Assembly: GCA_950295325.1 (NCBI GenBank) | Contig: OX485803.1 | Span: forward strand, 20,770,001-20,834,000 | From: Polytrichum commune | Taxonomy: Eukaryota > Streptophyta > Polytrichopsida > Polytrichales > Polytrichaceae | DNA: 64,000 bases | Reading direction: 5' to 3' | Part shown: in pieces, positions 33,480 to 44,603 of the stretch | Layout of the letters: each line of letters opens with the position of its first letter | Numbering within the stretch: the first letter of the stretch is position 1 | Position numbers and translations under genes: made by a program | The notes under the pieces: generated by a model | Database searches by the model: none | What the model was told of the DNA's origin: nothing | The model's input: only the letters and a program-made list of their open reading frames with translations

Positions 33480-34503
33480 CTGTGGGTCACGCTACCTCTT
33501 GATGTAGACTTCAAATTTCTAGTTGCAGATGGGTTCCATGTGCAAGCCACGGTGCGGTCTTTCCAAGACGCCAAGAAAACTCAGATTTCTCCAGTTGCTC
33601 CTTCTGATGGTCGAGTTTGTGGAGGCTGATTTGCTCATGGAACATGGGTGGTAACCCGCCATCAAAAGTTGCATATGGAATTTCTATGTAGCAAGCCCGT
33701 TGCCTGCGAAATCCGAGTCTAACAGAAACCAAACGGTTGCCGCCGTCACCGGAACTCAGTTTCTCATGCAAGCCACTTTGAGTTCCGAAACGGTCCGAAA
33801 AGTGATGGGCATGAGCTCGGAAGCTGCGTTCGCCTATGGCCATCCCCGCACAAAACTCCACATCAATGAGGACGATTGGACAAACACAGACGTGGTGGCA
33901 AACGACTACTTGAGTACCAAAGTGCTCGCGGAGAAGTCGGTGTGGAATATGGTGACGGAAATCCCACAAAATGTTGTGATTTTGACAATATGCCCTCATT
34001 TTGGGCCCCTTACTAGCGACCTGGGGCTGTTATGGTCTCCATGATATTGCGGAAAGCAATCCGCCATTTCTTAGGGACACAATTTTGCACGTTATGGACA
34101 TCTGGGATTGTGCTGGAATGCACATTACAGTGATGAATGATGTTTCGACCAATGGTCACCAGCACATGTGCTTTGGAGCTGTTGGGAAGTGTGCAGATGT
34201 GAGTCTCATGATTCGCGAGCAATATGGTGACCAAATGGGGCTCAACCCGTCCACCCAGGTCATGCCGACTCCTGTGTTGTAATTTGAGAGGTTTTTCTCA
34301 CCCACGGCCGCCAGAATTTACTCCTGAGTCGATCGGAATCCACTTCACGTCCAAGACCAAGCATCCGGACGTGTACGCGTTCAAGCACACAAGCTTCCGG
34401 GAGATCATGCTTGCGTACATGGAATTTATGATTGAGAACAAGTGGTTTGTTTCGAAGACATTGACACAAGTGCTGGTCATGTCGGCGTGGTTTTCCTTGT
34501 AAG
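33480..34503 (+). pseudogene. Extended short-chain dehydrogenase (DFR/CCR/epimerase-like) pseudogene
   Basis: A nearly full-length NAD(P)-dependent extended SDR can be followed in order over three to four frames. ADGFHVQATVRSFQDAKKT (about 33525-33581) is the Rossmann beta2/cofactor segment. VEFVEADLLMEHGW (33610-33651), then a stop, then YVASPLPAKSESN (33685-33723) is the HVASPF segment. Next come QTVAAVTGTQFLMQATLSSE, MSSEAAFAYGH (catalytic Ser region), EDDWTNTDVVANDYLSTKVL (33868-33927) with the YxxxK pair as YLSTK, AEKSVWNMV and ICPHFGPL. A shift leads into VMDIWDCAGMHI (normally VDVRDVA.AH), GHQHMCFGAVGK and MIREQYGD, and another into AFKHTSFREIMLAYMEFMIE. At least two internal stops and three frame changes mark it as dead. 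No introns are seen, unlike plant DFR/CCR genes. It is richer in G+C than its flanks. Confidence 0.85.
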
Positions 34504-35159
34504 TGCAATTTCTGTGTCAATGGATAACTACTAATACAATGAAGTATTACTGAGAAACTAGTGACAAATCAGTTTGTTTTGCAATAGTAGGAACAGAAAT
34601 TGGCCGCCACTCGGGGCAAATAAGCCATATGGTAGCAATACTAACTTACCTTCTGCATATTGTCCAGCAGCCTTCACAATGGCGATTCCCAGCACACTCA
34701 AAATTGACTCAATTGTATGGTGGTTGAGCACATTTGACTGAAAGGAAATGGAACCTAAGTTACTTGCATAGTTGTTGCTATGAATTCAACTTTGGTTTCT
34801 AAATAGGTTTCGCATTTGTCTATCATGGCGCCATCGCGATTTGATAACAACAGTTGGTGGCAATAGCTGGTAGAGTCCTAAGGTATGTGTGCTTATGTGG
34901 TCACTTGTCTTAATATTTGGAACTAGAGTTTTGTACAATGCAGAACAAATTATTTGGGGGAAGAGATTTAGAAATTAGAAATGCAAGCATGCCATTTTGT
35001 TATCTTCAATTTTCATGCATAAGTCTAATACCTGATTGTGGTTATCCAATTTGGGTTTCTGATTGGAATTTAAGCACATATACATTGGCCATATTCCTTC
35101 TTTTATCTAGATTCTCCTTCCAGCATGAATTTTAATGAAGTTAAGCACCTTGCATGAGG
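34504..35159. other. AT-rich spacer, no gene recognised
   Basis: No poly(A) run follows the SDR pseudogene, and no repeat family is recognised here. Confidence 0.35.
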
Positions 35160-35271
35160 GTTCAACTTTCTGGGATGTTTAGGCTTTCTCCTCACATGGG
35201 GATATAAATGGACTGAGTATCCATGATATCCCCATGTGAGGAGAAAGCCTAAACATCCCAGAAAGTTGAAC
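35160..35271. repeat. Perfect 46-bp inverted repeat (hairpin)
   Basis: Arms 35160-35205 and 35226-35271 are exact reverse complements (the left arm starts GTTCAACTTTCTGGG and ends CACATGGGGATAT). The 20-base loop itself holds ATGGA/TCCAT. The transcript would form a ~112-nt stem-loop. It could be a young miRNA-type precursor, a tiny foldback element, or a local inverted duplication. Confidence 0.93.
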
Positions 35272-36580
35272 GTCCATGTGCAACACATTGGAAGGATTAG
35301 AGGCAAGCTATAGGCAACAAGGACAATACGTCCAAAAGAAGGAGAAAAACCCTAATTGGAGTTAGGACTTTACCAAATCCAAGTCATTTTCATATCACAA
35401 TAGACTAAAGCTTTAATTAATGGATATAGCCTAGCTATTGATGCATTGATTTCATATTAACTTGTGGATGATTGATTGAGACAAGTTGCCATAAACATGA
35501 AGATGAAGGTGGTGACTACAATTATCTAAAGACAAATATGATGGTTGTAAATTGATTGAAAGAACTTAATTCAATAATATTGTAAGTTCAGTTTATGGCA
35601 TTTTCAAGACTGTGCGGTTACTTAAAAGACCTTGCTCCGGACTTTGTCCTTACAAATAGACATTGACAACTTGCCAAAGCAATTGAGCTTCATGCTTGAA
35701 ATAGGTCACTCCCTCAAAAGTGATAGGAGTCCACAAGAGTGTAGGACTGAATCACCCATGACAAAATAAGCACAAATGAACCATTAAGAGTGAATGAACC
35801 TAATGATAGAGGAAGTAAGGAGTAAAAAAGGCCATAAAAATTTATTAGAATCCTTAATGTGACATTAACCCTTATAGACACTAGTTCAGTCTTCCATGTG
35901 ATCCAGTTCCCTGGGTTTTTTTTGTTTGAGTATTTAAGTGATAGTAAAAATCTAATACACTTAGATGATGCATTCGTAGAATGTTAATATGATTAAACTT
36001 CATAGAAACAACATCTTATGACCAATTCAACCCTGCTCAATTAATCACAAAAGTAATTCAATATTTTTAATGCATGCCAAAATTACATATTTAAATTTGA
36101 GATAAAAAGGTTTCTAATCATAATGTGTCTACCTCCTTAACCCAACATGGCTATCGAAAATACTTGGTCTAGGTCTAGGTAGCTAGAGCTTTGTGGCATT
36201 GTAAATATTTTGGACTAACAAGCTTAGCTTTTTAGAAAACAAATTGGGTGCAAACAACACTTCATTGCAAGGTAAAACATGAAGAAACAAAATACGAGAT
36301 CCAACTCTCTAGACTGGCACCAACAAGGACACTGAACTAGGTAATTGCCAGGCACCAACAGTCCCCAAGTATCAACACAACCAACTACCAGTACAATCAT
36401 AGCGCCAACAGAGGCAACGTACCACAAACCGGCATAATTAGCTAATATACCCAATGCCCAACATAGTACTAGAAGCCTAAAATAACAGATGTTAATTAAA
36501 CATGCTCATTGTAGGGCTTTGGGTAATCCAACTAATACTCAACTCAATCCTAATGCATATCAACTTATTAGCACCCAAGA
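35272..36580. other. AT-rich intergenic DNA, no gene recognised
   Basis: No family or coding sequence was recognised. Short frames are not supported. Confidence 0.35.
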
Positions 36581-36589
36581 CAACTCAAA

Positions 36590-37130
36590 AGTATCAGAGA
36601 AGTTGGGTATAGCAACCTCCACTGTTTTTAAATAAGCTTACCAAAGTTTTTGCAAATGGCTATAGTCATTGTCAAGGAAATTAGTCCACATGATTTGATT
36701 AAGCCAGTTATCCGACCACTTCTTATTATTGAAAACAAGGACATTTCTAGCTTTCCACACCGCCCAAAGTACTAAACTACAAATCAATTGCCAAATGCTT
36801 CTAAATTTTCAAAATGAAAGGGGAGCAACTCATTAAAAAGACATTTCTTCATTGAGAAGACAAACCAATGGCCATTATCCAAGGGTGCCACCTTAAGTTT
36901 GTGGATCAAATTAATCAAATTAGAAGCCCATTGCAAGCTCAAAAGGTAACAGGGCAATGGTAGAACCTATGAAGTTGAAACTCAGTCATATTTTGTTGAC
37001 AACATGGACACTTGATGTTAAGGAGTGGAGAAACATGACATTTCGTTTCATTGATTGCAATTGCACAATGAAGAAATGACCAACAAAAGGCAACAAACTC
37101 TGGAGCTTAACTTCATACTACACCGAGTTC
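36590..37130 (-). pseudogene. LINE 3' end: RT zinc-binding (zf-RVT) domain remnant
   Basis: The minus strand contains WWSFLHCAIAINETKCHVSP, then KCPCCQQNMTEFQLHRFYHC, the C-x2-C...H-x4-C pattern of the zf-RVT domain that closes plant LINE ORF2. Downstream RNVLVFNNKKWSDNW matches the usual end of these proteins (normally R..VFN). Stops and frame changes show decay. No RT core is present. Confidence 0.7.
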
Positions 37131-37254
37131 CAAGTTGGGATGAAGTTGTTGGGGAGTAAGCCACTCCACATTATTACGATGGATTTGCTAAGTTGATGAG
37201 AGTCATCAAGGAAGCCCCTTCCTTATTTAAATGAGTAAGAGAGGTGGTGGTGGT

Positions 37255-38585
37255 GCATTGGTGGTGGGTCTAACGATTCTTTTATGTATTGTTTTGGATT
37301 TGTTGTTTAATATGATTATGTAGTTCGTAATGATTTATTTTACAATTTGTGGCCGTTTGTTTGGAGGTGATTTTGTGGGTCTCTATCTTGGCAATCCATT
37401 CTATGTTGGCAAGTTCGCCAACCCATTGTTGTATTATTACGTTATCTCGTGGGTTTGGTGGGTTTGTAGTTGTTGTATGTCTAGGTGTGTATTCCAAGTG
37501 GGGTAGAGTTGGGTGTTAATTATGCATATGGCTTTCCTTATGAGGTGGTATGTTTTTTAGATGTTGCTTCTAAACTTTTGTTATTTGCAAGGAAAGAACC
37601 CTCCTTGTTGGCGGGCACAGTGCACCAGGGGGGGGGGGGGCTTGTTTGTTTATACATGTTTCACTGATACATGTATTGAGTGTGTTTATGATGACTTGGA
37701 ATCTATCTTGGTAAAATTCCCATTCGGTGGGGGTCATTGATGGATTTTGTAGAGTTGTGGTTAGTAGTTGTGATTCTAGATTGGTGATTTCTTGGAACTT
37801 AATGAGGAGTGTGTGTATGTTTTCTTGGGGGATTGGGTAGGTATGTTTGGTTGGTATTTTGGTGACTCTTGTGATTTTTGGGCCAGTTGTACGAAGTTGA
37901 GTATGAGGCTAACTGGGTAATAATCTGAGTTTTGATTTTGGTTAGTTAAAGTTTGGCATTTTGGTGGGGTGTGAAGTAGGATGTTGGTGTAGAAGCTCAG
38001 GGGGGGTAGTCATTGGTTGGAGTAGCAATATACGTGCGAACAAATGATAGGGTATTTTAAAAACATGGGAGCAAAAATTTATAATTGGGCTTAAGAGTAA
38101 TATAGGGTATCAAAAATGGCACTGGACATCTTTAAAGTACTATAGGGTATGGAATAATAGGTAATTTGAAATTATAAGTAATGCAAGGCATTTTTCTATT
38201 AACCCAAAGTAGAAATTTACATAATGATAGGATGTGAAAAAAAAAAGTATTGAAAGTAATACCCCCCTATAAAATAGTGGTTGTTCGCACCTATATCCTT
38301 AACTTTTTAACACACTGCCCCCCCCCCCCCCCCGAGTGTAGAAGCCATCTATAAGGCTATTGGAGGTGTAGTTTTGGCCACCCTATTGTGAGAAGGTTTT
38401 ATGATTGTGGATGGGGTGAAGGGCTAGGCCTTGCATGAATTGTGCCCACTCTTTGTCCTCTTGGTTAAAGGATTGGGGAATGCCGTCGTGTATGTGGCCA
38501 ACTAGGAAGATGTCTATACTGAAGTCCCTTGCTAATATCACTTTGTGTGTAGGGTGGTTACTTGGCCACTTGGTTAAGTCCACTT
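37255..38585 (-). pseudogene. Non-LTR retrotransposon endonuclease fragment, A+C-rich family
   Basis: The minus strand reads VILARDFSIDIFLVGHIHDG (38544-38485; LARDFSID aligns with the APE-endonuclease GDFN motif), then SLIDGFYT, where a MITE is inserted, then NSDYYPVSLIL. The last motif matches SDH.P with the catalytic His changed to Tyr. Further on come MTPTEWEFYQDRFQVIINTL and more codons rich in A and C. When the 339-bp MITE and one duplication are ignored, the reading frame runs on across the insertion site, which supports both calls. Stops confirm it is dead. Confidence 0.65.
37997..38335. mobile_element. Mutator-like MITE, 10-bp TSD, inside endonuclease fragment
   Basis: It starts TCAGGGGGGG, ends with a C-run and GA, and is flanked by GTGTAGAAGC (37987-37996 and 38336-38345). 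It is the second copy of the 29732-30082 element. It interrupts the SLIDGFYT motif of the host non-LTR element. Confidence 0.88.
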
Positions 38586-38770
38586 ATAAAAGAGTTACTT
38601 GGATTACTTGGCTATTTGATTACGTGGTTATTTGGCTACTTATAAAAGAGTTACTCAAAAAGATAACTTGGTACTTAGAAAGGAATTACTTGAATTTCTC
38701 GGCTACTTAGCTACACAGAGGAAACGTTAACTAGCTACTCGGGAAGAGAACAAGAACTTGCTACTTGGCT
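38548..38770. repeat. Degenerate (TTACTTGG)n tandem region
   Basis: Units such as GGTTACTTGGCCACTTGG, TACTTATAAAAGAGTTACTT and TTGGCTATTTG recur, with the phrase ACTTATAAAAGAGTTACT twice. It continues weakly to 38900. Confidence 0.65.
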
Positions 38771-39334
38771 ACTAAACTACTTGGTGGAAAAGCTAACTAG
38801 CCACTTGAAGGAGAAAAGAGGACTTGACACTTAAAACATGGTACCTACATGGACACGTGAAACTTGATATCTACATGGATACTTGAAACTTGATACCTAT
38901 GTGAAATTACTAATTATTACTTATCAATACTACAAAAGACATTTAGTCTACTAGAGCTACTTGTCCTTTAAGCTCAAGTGTTAATTCTTAGTATTGATCT
39001 AGATCATGATAACTTCTCCTCGTCTGTCGTAGTGTTGCAACTCTTCATGTGCCGCAATTTTGTTGTTGTTGTTTTATTTTATTTTATTGTGTTTTTATTC
39101 TCTGATACTTCCTTGTAGTGATAGAAGTCTTCTCTTACTTCTCAAAGTCCATAATTCTAGGCCACTTGGCCACTTGGTTAATTTTCAAAGGAACACATTA
39201 TAGAACTACACATGATAAAACACACTAATAACTATATATATGCCCACACGATATTCATAATATGTGTTGTGAGATTCAATGGCAATGGAGTGCCCTCTAA
39301 GGAAACTACTTTCACTATAGCTCCTTCCATCTCC

Positions 39335-39590
39335 GAGAGGGAAGTTGTGACCTTCAAACCTCACATTCACCCAACATAAAAACTTGGCTCCCTAAATTTT
39401 TGTGGCCGATTTATCCCAAGTCACTTGGACTAAACTAATTCGGGGTCTTGGGAGCTGACTGATTTCTTCCAAAATGGTGTCAAATCAACCAACAAAATAA
39501 TCTCCGGACCGTATACTATTGCAGGACTTTTATGTTGGATGAATGAGAGGTACACTCATGAGCAACAAATCCCTCTCAGCATGCTTCATC
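39335..39590 (+). mobile_element. MITE of the GAGAGGNATTAT family
   Basis: Inverted ends: CATTCACCCAACATAAAAAC on the left, and TTATGTTGGATGAATGAGAG then GTACACTCATG and CCCTCTC on the right. The interior GACTAAACTAATTCGGGGTC matches the copies at 26571 and 48338. Confidence 0.65.
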
Positions 39591-40769
39591 CATGCTACAC
39601 GATGAGTCTACATATAAGATGCTAGGGACCCGAAATTGCACAGATGCACACATGAATGCACATTGCTAATTCAATCTTTACATGTGTACGAAACTCTCAT
39701 ATTATCCAATAGCTAGTATATTGGAGATTCCTTGGGTACACTACATTGAAGATTGTATTGAAGTGGCCACTTAGGTGATCCGCCAACTTTTATGTGGCTG
39801 AGTTTTTCCATGATGACGCCTTATAAAGTACATATGGAGTACACAAACACTGGTCAAATGCATGCTAAAGACACAGGCAAGTGGGCACTGGAGAGGGTTT
39901 GAAGAGAAGTAGGATCTTATTTGATGCAGACTTGACACGACCTCGGTTACATAAACTTAATGTATTGATCAAAGAGGACGATTCAACCTTCCCTTGTCGG
40001 GTGAGGTTTTAACAATAGATCAATGGTCCAATACTTCAAATAAACTGCTCTACCATTAGTGCCTACCTTAGTGTGCCTATATCTTAGTCTATGCTCTCTG
40101 GAAAAGGCTAATCATCCAAAGAAGTTGAATGACTAACCTTCAAAACTGTCGCCCCAAGAGTGTGTGCAGGCAAAATTTCACAGCTATCTATCTATGCCAA
40201 AAATGTTGTTAATACCACCTTCATCCTAGAGCATTGTGTCCATTCCTTAGTACCTATCAATATTCCTGAATATACATTTTACTGCTCGTGGTTGTGCACT
40301 CTTGGTTCTTCTTCTTCTTCTTCATGCCTTTATTATTGCTCCTTCAAAACTCCGGTACTATGTGAACCTGCACATTCTCACACGAGTTCAGATGGGTCAG
40401 TTGTTTTTTTCTTTTTTCCTCATCAACTCCTTACAATTCTCACATTAATAACTCACAGCAAAGAGGATACAAGAACTTAATCTGCTGCTAAATCTGTGGC
40501 AAGTACAAGCTCTTACAATTTGGATCATTTGCAGTTAAAGGAACTTCGATACAGAAGAGTGCCAATGGCATATAACACTATAATCATGCTGTTTTGTGGC
40601 ATTATACTCTCTTGTCTTCCGGGATAGAAATATGGTGTTAAAACATTATAATACATTAGAAGATATCAAACCCTAGCTGCTGCTGCTGCTGCTTCTGTGT
40701 ACAGTCTTGCATTAGGAAGCATTAAAAGGATAAATCTTTAAAGCTCTCCACATTTCTCACAAATAGTTC
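39591..40769. other. Intergenic DNA, no gene recognised
   Basis: There is a short (TTC)n at 40308-40322 and a CTG run at 40676-40692. 39930-40080 contains GC-richer non-repetitive sequence that I could not assign. Confidence 0.3.
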
Positions 40770-42527
40770 AAAGTTGCGTTTGGAGTTGGGGTATTCCATT
40801 TACAACCCCCACTTCCAACAGAAGCGTTGTGAGCAACTACTACACTGCTCTTTTGGAAATGATATATTTTTTGCCGCTAAGGTGAGTGGTAAACACAGTT
40901 TTACAAACACTACATAGAGACCTGGACAAGATCAAACATTGAGTCATGACATTGCATTTGGGACCAGCGCGCAAGATGCTAATTTCAGCTGCACTAGAAT
41001 CCAATAAAAAAATAGAACAAGCCAAAGAACTACATTAAATATGATACTTACTGTCATTTGGTATTTTATGTCACTATGGTAACTTTTCGGATGATACTTC
41101 TTATGAATTAGTGAGCAAATATTGTCACGGATGATGGATGAGTTCGTCAATCGCCCAAAACTCTACCTTCTCTTGTCAGCAACTTGTGATGAAATAATGT
41201 CATGGATGATTGAAATTCAGATGAAAAATCCCTTCGTAAATGGTAGTAATTGCAAGACTGTAAATCTATATTCCCCCAAAAAATTACAAGGAATGACAAA
41301 TAATGTTGGGTTAACATTTAGTGTTGATGACACTACACCGTGGTTCACAATTAGTATTGAGCAAGCCAATTGGAATTGGTGACACTAAATTATCATATTT
41401 AGTGTAGCTAGAAGTGGATGCAATGTTACTCACCGCCAGTAATTGAGACCTCTCCACCTCTCTTTCTAAAGGATTCAAGATGGCTGTGAATTTGGAACGT
41501 TCGATTTACAACCACACTTCCCAGAAAGGCAATGTAAGCGACCACTCCAATGCTTTTACGCTGGCATAAACTTGACAGGTGAGTGATAATCCACAATTCG
41601 AATCCTGAACTGGAAAATTACAAATATTGACTAGCAATACAGAAGTGATCTTGGGTCCAGGAAGCATTTGTGCAAGATCTTTAATGTTATGTACCTCCAA
41701 AAAATACACCAGCCTTGGAGAATTAGCTAGAAGTGGATATAATGTTACTCACTGTAAGGATTTTAAGCCCCTCCGCCTCTCTTTAGAAACCATTCAGGAT
41801 GCTTGGAATCTTCAATTTACACCACCCTTTCGACAATGCAACTAGGGACCAATACACTGCCTCTTTGAACCTTGCCATATTTTTACAGGTGAGTAGCAAC
41901 CACCCCATGACCACAGACTTTACAAACGGTAGTGACCTGGAAAAGACCGAACAATAAGTCACGAGCCATGCAAACAGAGAGCTTGGGACCAGGACACAAG
42001 AAATTATAAGAGAAATCCTCATTTCAGCTTCAGCCCCCCAGAAACAAATACACCAACCTTAGCAAACTAGTAGCTGGCCGGAGTGGATGCAATGAAACAC
42101 ACCGGAAGCATTATCACCTCTCTATGATCACTCTAATAGAAAATCAAAATAAGCATTCAACTCACAACCACTCTTTGTGCATAGCATCTATAAGCTTTAC
42201 AGGTGACTGTAAACACCTACCCAGACACGGATTCACTGGAACATACCGAAGAACGACGACCAATGCAAAACAGTCATCTTGGGACCGCTACACTGTCTCT
42301 TTGAAGCTGCTGTGAATTTGACAGGCGACTGGTTTAGCTAATTCAAACAGTGATTCACTGTGGAGCACAACCAAAGAATATTGGAGACCAAAGCAGACAG
42401 TGATCTTGAGACCAGGAAGGAAGAGTTAGTGAGCAAGACGATCTTAAGTTCAACTAAACCCAACAAAAACAAAACAAAGAACAAAAAACACCAAAAATGA
42501 TAGCCGAGTGGATGCAATGATACTCAC
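40770..42527 (-). repeat. Array of ~313-bp tandem units downstream of a possible exon
   Basis: On the plus strand the anchor GGTGAGT/GGTGACT (after ACA) occurs at 40881, 41579, 41888, 42202 and, shorter, 42324. Allowing for a 377-bp MITE in the first unit, the period is 309-321 bp. On the minus strand every unit carries a splice-donor-like GTGAGTAACATTGCATCC (for example near 41437 and 41755), the same as the donor that ends the exon at 42528. It looks like repeated duplication of an exon/intron boundary. Confidence 0.7.
41032..41408 (-). mobile_element. MITE inserted in the tandem array
   Basis: Inverted ends TACATTAAATATGATACTTA and TATCATATTTAGTGTA bound ~377 bp that match 11336-11680 in the other orientation. 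Its removal restores the ~320-bp spacing of the array. Confidence 0.65.
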
Positions 42528-43205
42528 CAGTGGCATTTAACAAGTGTATCCATAGACCTCTTATACGAAGTTGACACATTAGTTGGGGTAGCCGTTGTAA
42601 TTGTGGGGAGGCGGAGGGTAAGGGTGGGGCGTGGGCCCGCTGGGGGGGTTCCGAACTGGTGGGTTGGGTGCTGGCCTGTTGTTGTTCACCGGTGGGTTGG
42701 GGTGGTTGTAGGAACGCAGCCCCAATGAGCGACTCAAGAGCACCATGGTGCCTAAAAGCCTCTCGGATTTCGCTCCAGACAATGAACTTCAAAATCTGGC
42801 AAAACCTCACAAAAATCTTGCAGGCTCGGCTTTCAGGAATGATTCCTGAACAAACTTCGCGACTGGAAACAAACTGAATCTTCGACACCACCTCCGATCT
42901 TCTGGTGCAATTATTTCACTTTCGAAAGCTGGATGGTGGATAGGCAAACGGCAACCCTCGGTTCACAAGAATTCAAGAAATTTGCTGACAGCAAGAAACA
43001 CCAAACCTTCTTCCCAACCAACAACACATCACAGTGGGTTGAACCTGGCACGTAGTGGATGAAACTAGTGGGCGATCAAGGCCAGCAGGAATGGGATGGT
43101 GAATTCAGGAATCTAGCACGTCACAAGAAACTCTGCAGACTCGTAGTGCACAGGCGAGCTTAGATTGTAGAGAGAAGAGAGAGAAGAGAGAAGCAGTGGA
43201 TTGTG
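42528..43205 (-). other. Possible first exon / 5' UTR of an unknown transcript
   Basis: The minus strand shows a TATA box (TATTTAAA, 43237-43230), then ~30 bases to a CT-rich leader, ~450 bases of leader and an ATG in good context (ACCATGG, 42746). A short frame follows and the segment ends in a strong splice donor (CACTG/GTGAGTATC at 42528/42527). This is the best transcript-like structure in the window, but no downstream exon was identified and no protein family is recognised. It may be a non-coding RNA or a broken gene. Confidence 0.4.
42579..42746 (-). CDS. Short proline-rich ORF (55 aa) in the possible exon
   Basis: The frame starts at the ACCATGG ATG and reads MVLLSRSLGLRSYNHPNPPV, then a Pro/Asn-rich tail (NRPAPNPPVRNPPSG, HPYPPPPHNYNGYPN) to a TAA at 42581-42579. 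The low-complexity tail resembles extensin-like or disordered regions, and I assign no function. A longer overlapping frame (42891-42454) reads through the donor. Either may be chance. Confidence 0.25.
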   Translation of the reverse strand: MVLLSRSLGLRSYNHPNPPVNNNRPAPNPPVRNPPSGPTPHPYPPPPHNYNGYPN

Positions 43206-43229
43206 AGGGCTTGTTGAGGGATCGATGAG

Positions 43230-43237
43230 TTTAAATA
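43230..43237 (-). promoter_or_regulatory. Candidate TATA box
   Basis: TATTTAAA on the minus strand, ~30 bases upstream of a CT-rich start region. Upstream (43300-43380) is a GC-rich stretch with GGCGGCTGGCGGCGCC. Confidence 0.4.
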
Positions 43238-43239
43238 CC

Positions 43240-44382
43240 CGAGTGATGTTGCGCATCCCGAGGGAATGTCAGAGTTGTCTTCTTTGTATTCATCTGCCAA
43301 ATTTCGAGCTACGTTAGATTTGCTGCTGCAGGCGGCTGGCGGCGCCATCTCTCGCCCCAGCCGGCCAGCCTCACAACCAGATCCTAATGAAGAAATTCTT
43401 CAGCAACTAGTAGCTGTAAAAAAATTGGACCACTTCACTTAATAAGTTCGTCATGATCAAGTGGAAGAATGCCGACTCAGAGCTCAAACTGCACAACCAT
43501 TAAACAGTTACTAACTTTACAACTCTCCTGCATTTTGGCTCATAACTTGATTCTTTTGCAGGTTGAAAAGCGTCTACATATTGTGATTCAGGGCAGTGGG
43601 TGACGTCGTCTAGGTCGTAAAGACTGTTGTTTTTGTAAATGAACTGCTGCCTAATTTCAGAAGGGAATTTGTTGTCACGTGATTTTGGAAGAAAGAAGTA
43701 GGAGAATCGAATGAATGGGAGGCTGCTGCTAAAATGTGGTTAAATGGTTGAGATTACTTACCGTTCGGCCGCTTGAGTGGCATTGGGAGTTGTGACGATG
43801 TTGTAATTGATGTGTTTTGCTTTCCACCCTGCATTTCAGGAGAATGATTCAACTTTTAGGAACTTTGCAGGCACACTTTTAGTGCTGCCGCAGGTGGCAG
43901 GAAATGCCGTAATAAGCAGCCAGTGGTCTTAACTTACTCATCAGGTTACCTGGAAAAGGAGGGAGTTCGTTAGCATTCATAGCGCTTGATGAGTGAGGAT
44001 GACCCACAAAATAAAGATCAAAAGAAGAAGGTATAATAATATTACAACTACATTATGTATGTAGTGTGTTTTGCATATACCAAGCATCTTCCTTGGTAAG
44101 ATACCTCATATGTTGTCGCATAAACCATTTGCCTATTCAGCATATTTGAGCCCATAATTAGCATCAGAGATCCCGAATAATCTAAGGCATGCGGGTGTTT
44201 ACGCGGCTCAGTTCTCTTGTTCTCCATCTTCATATTTATGTTGTCAAAGTTGCGTTGACTTAGAGCATGATCACTCGTTGTATACCAAACACAAACGGTT
44301 AACACAAAAAGGTGCTAATCGGATACATTACTCTAATGGGGAGTAGTCCCGTTATATAATGCATTTGTTCACTCTACACCTA
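43240..44382. other. Upstream region of the possible exon; no gene recognised
   Basis: It contains a GC-rich patch at 43325-43375 and otherwise unassigned sequence. No repeat family was recognised. Confidence 0.3.
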
Positions 44383-44603
44383 TGATTGGGGAGAACCGGC
44401 GTTAGTTACAGATGAACCAGTTGAGTTTGAGAATTAACCGATTGAAGTCCAAGACTGTAGGAACCTTATCATTTTAGAGGAATTTATAGTATATACCGCA
44501 ATTTAATAAAGGAAAATTAAATGATGTCAACATGTAACCGGTTGGACTTGCAAACACTAGGATCTCAACCGATTATGCCCAAAAATCTCCCCGATCACTG
44601 CTC
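44383..44603 (+). mobile_element. ACCGG-rich MITE, copy 7
   Basis: It runs from ATTGGGGAGAACCGGCGTTA to AAAATCTCCCCGATCACTG, with ATGTAACCGGTTGGACTTGC inside. Same orientation as the copies at 9213 and 23541. Confidence 0.8.

Noticed and set aside
33511-33999. 162-codon minus-strand frame
   Set aside because: It lies opposite the plus-strand SDR pseudogene, whose conserved motifs explain the sequence; the minus frame shows no family features and is a shadow.
43160-43348. 62-codon minus-strand frame starting MAPPAACSSKSN
   Set aside because: It spans the candidate TATA box and the CT-rich leader, so it is unlikely to be translated.
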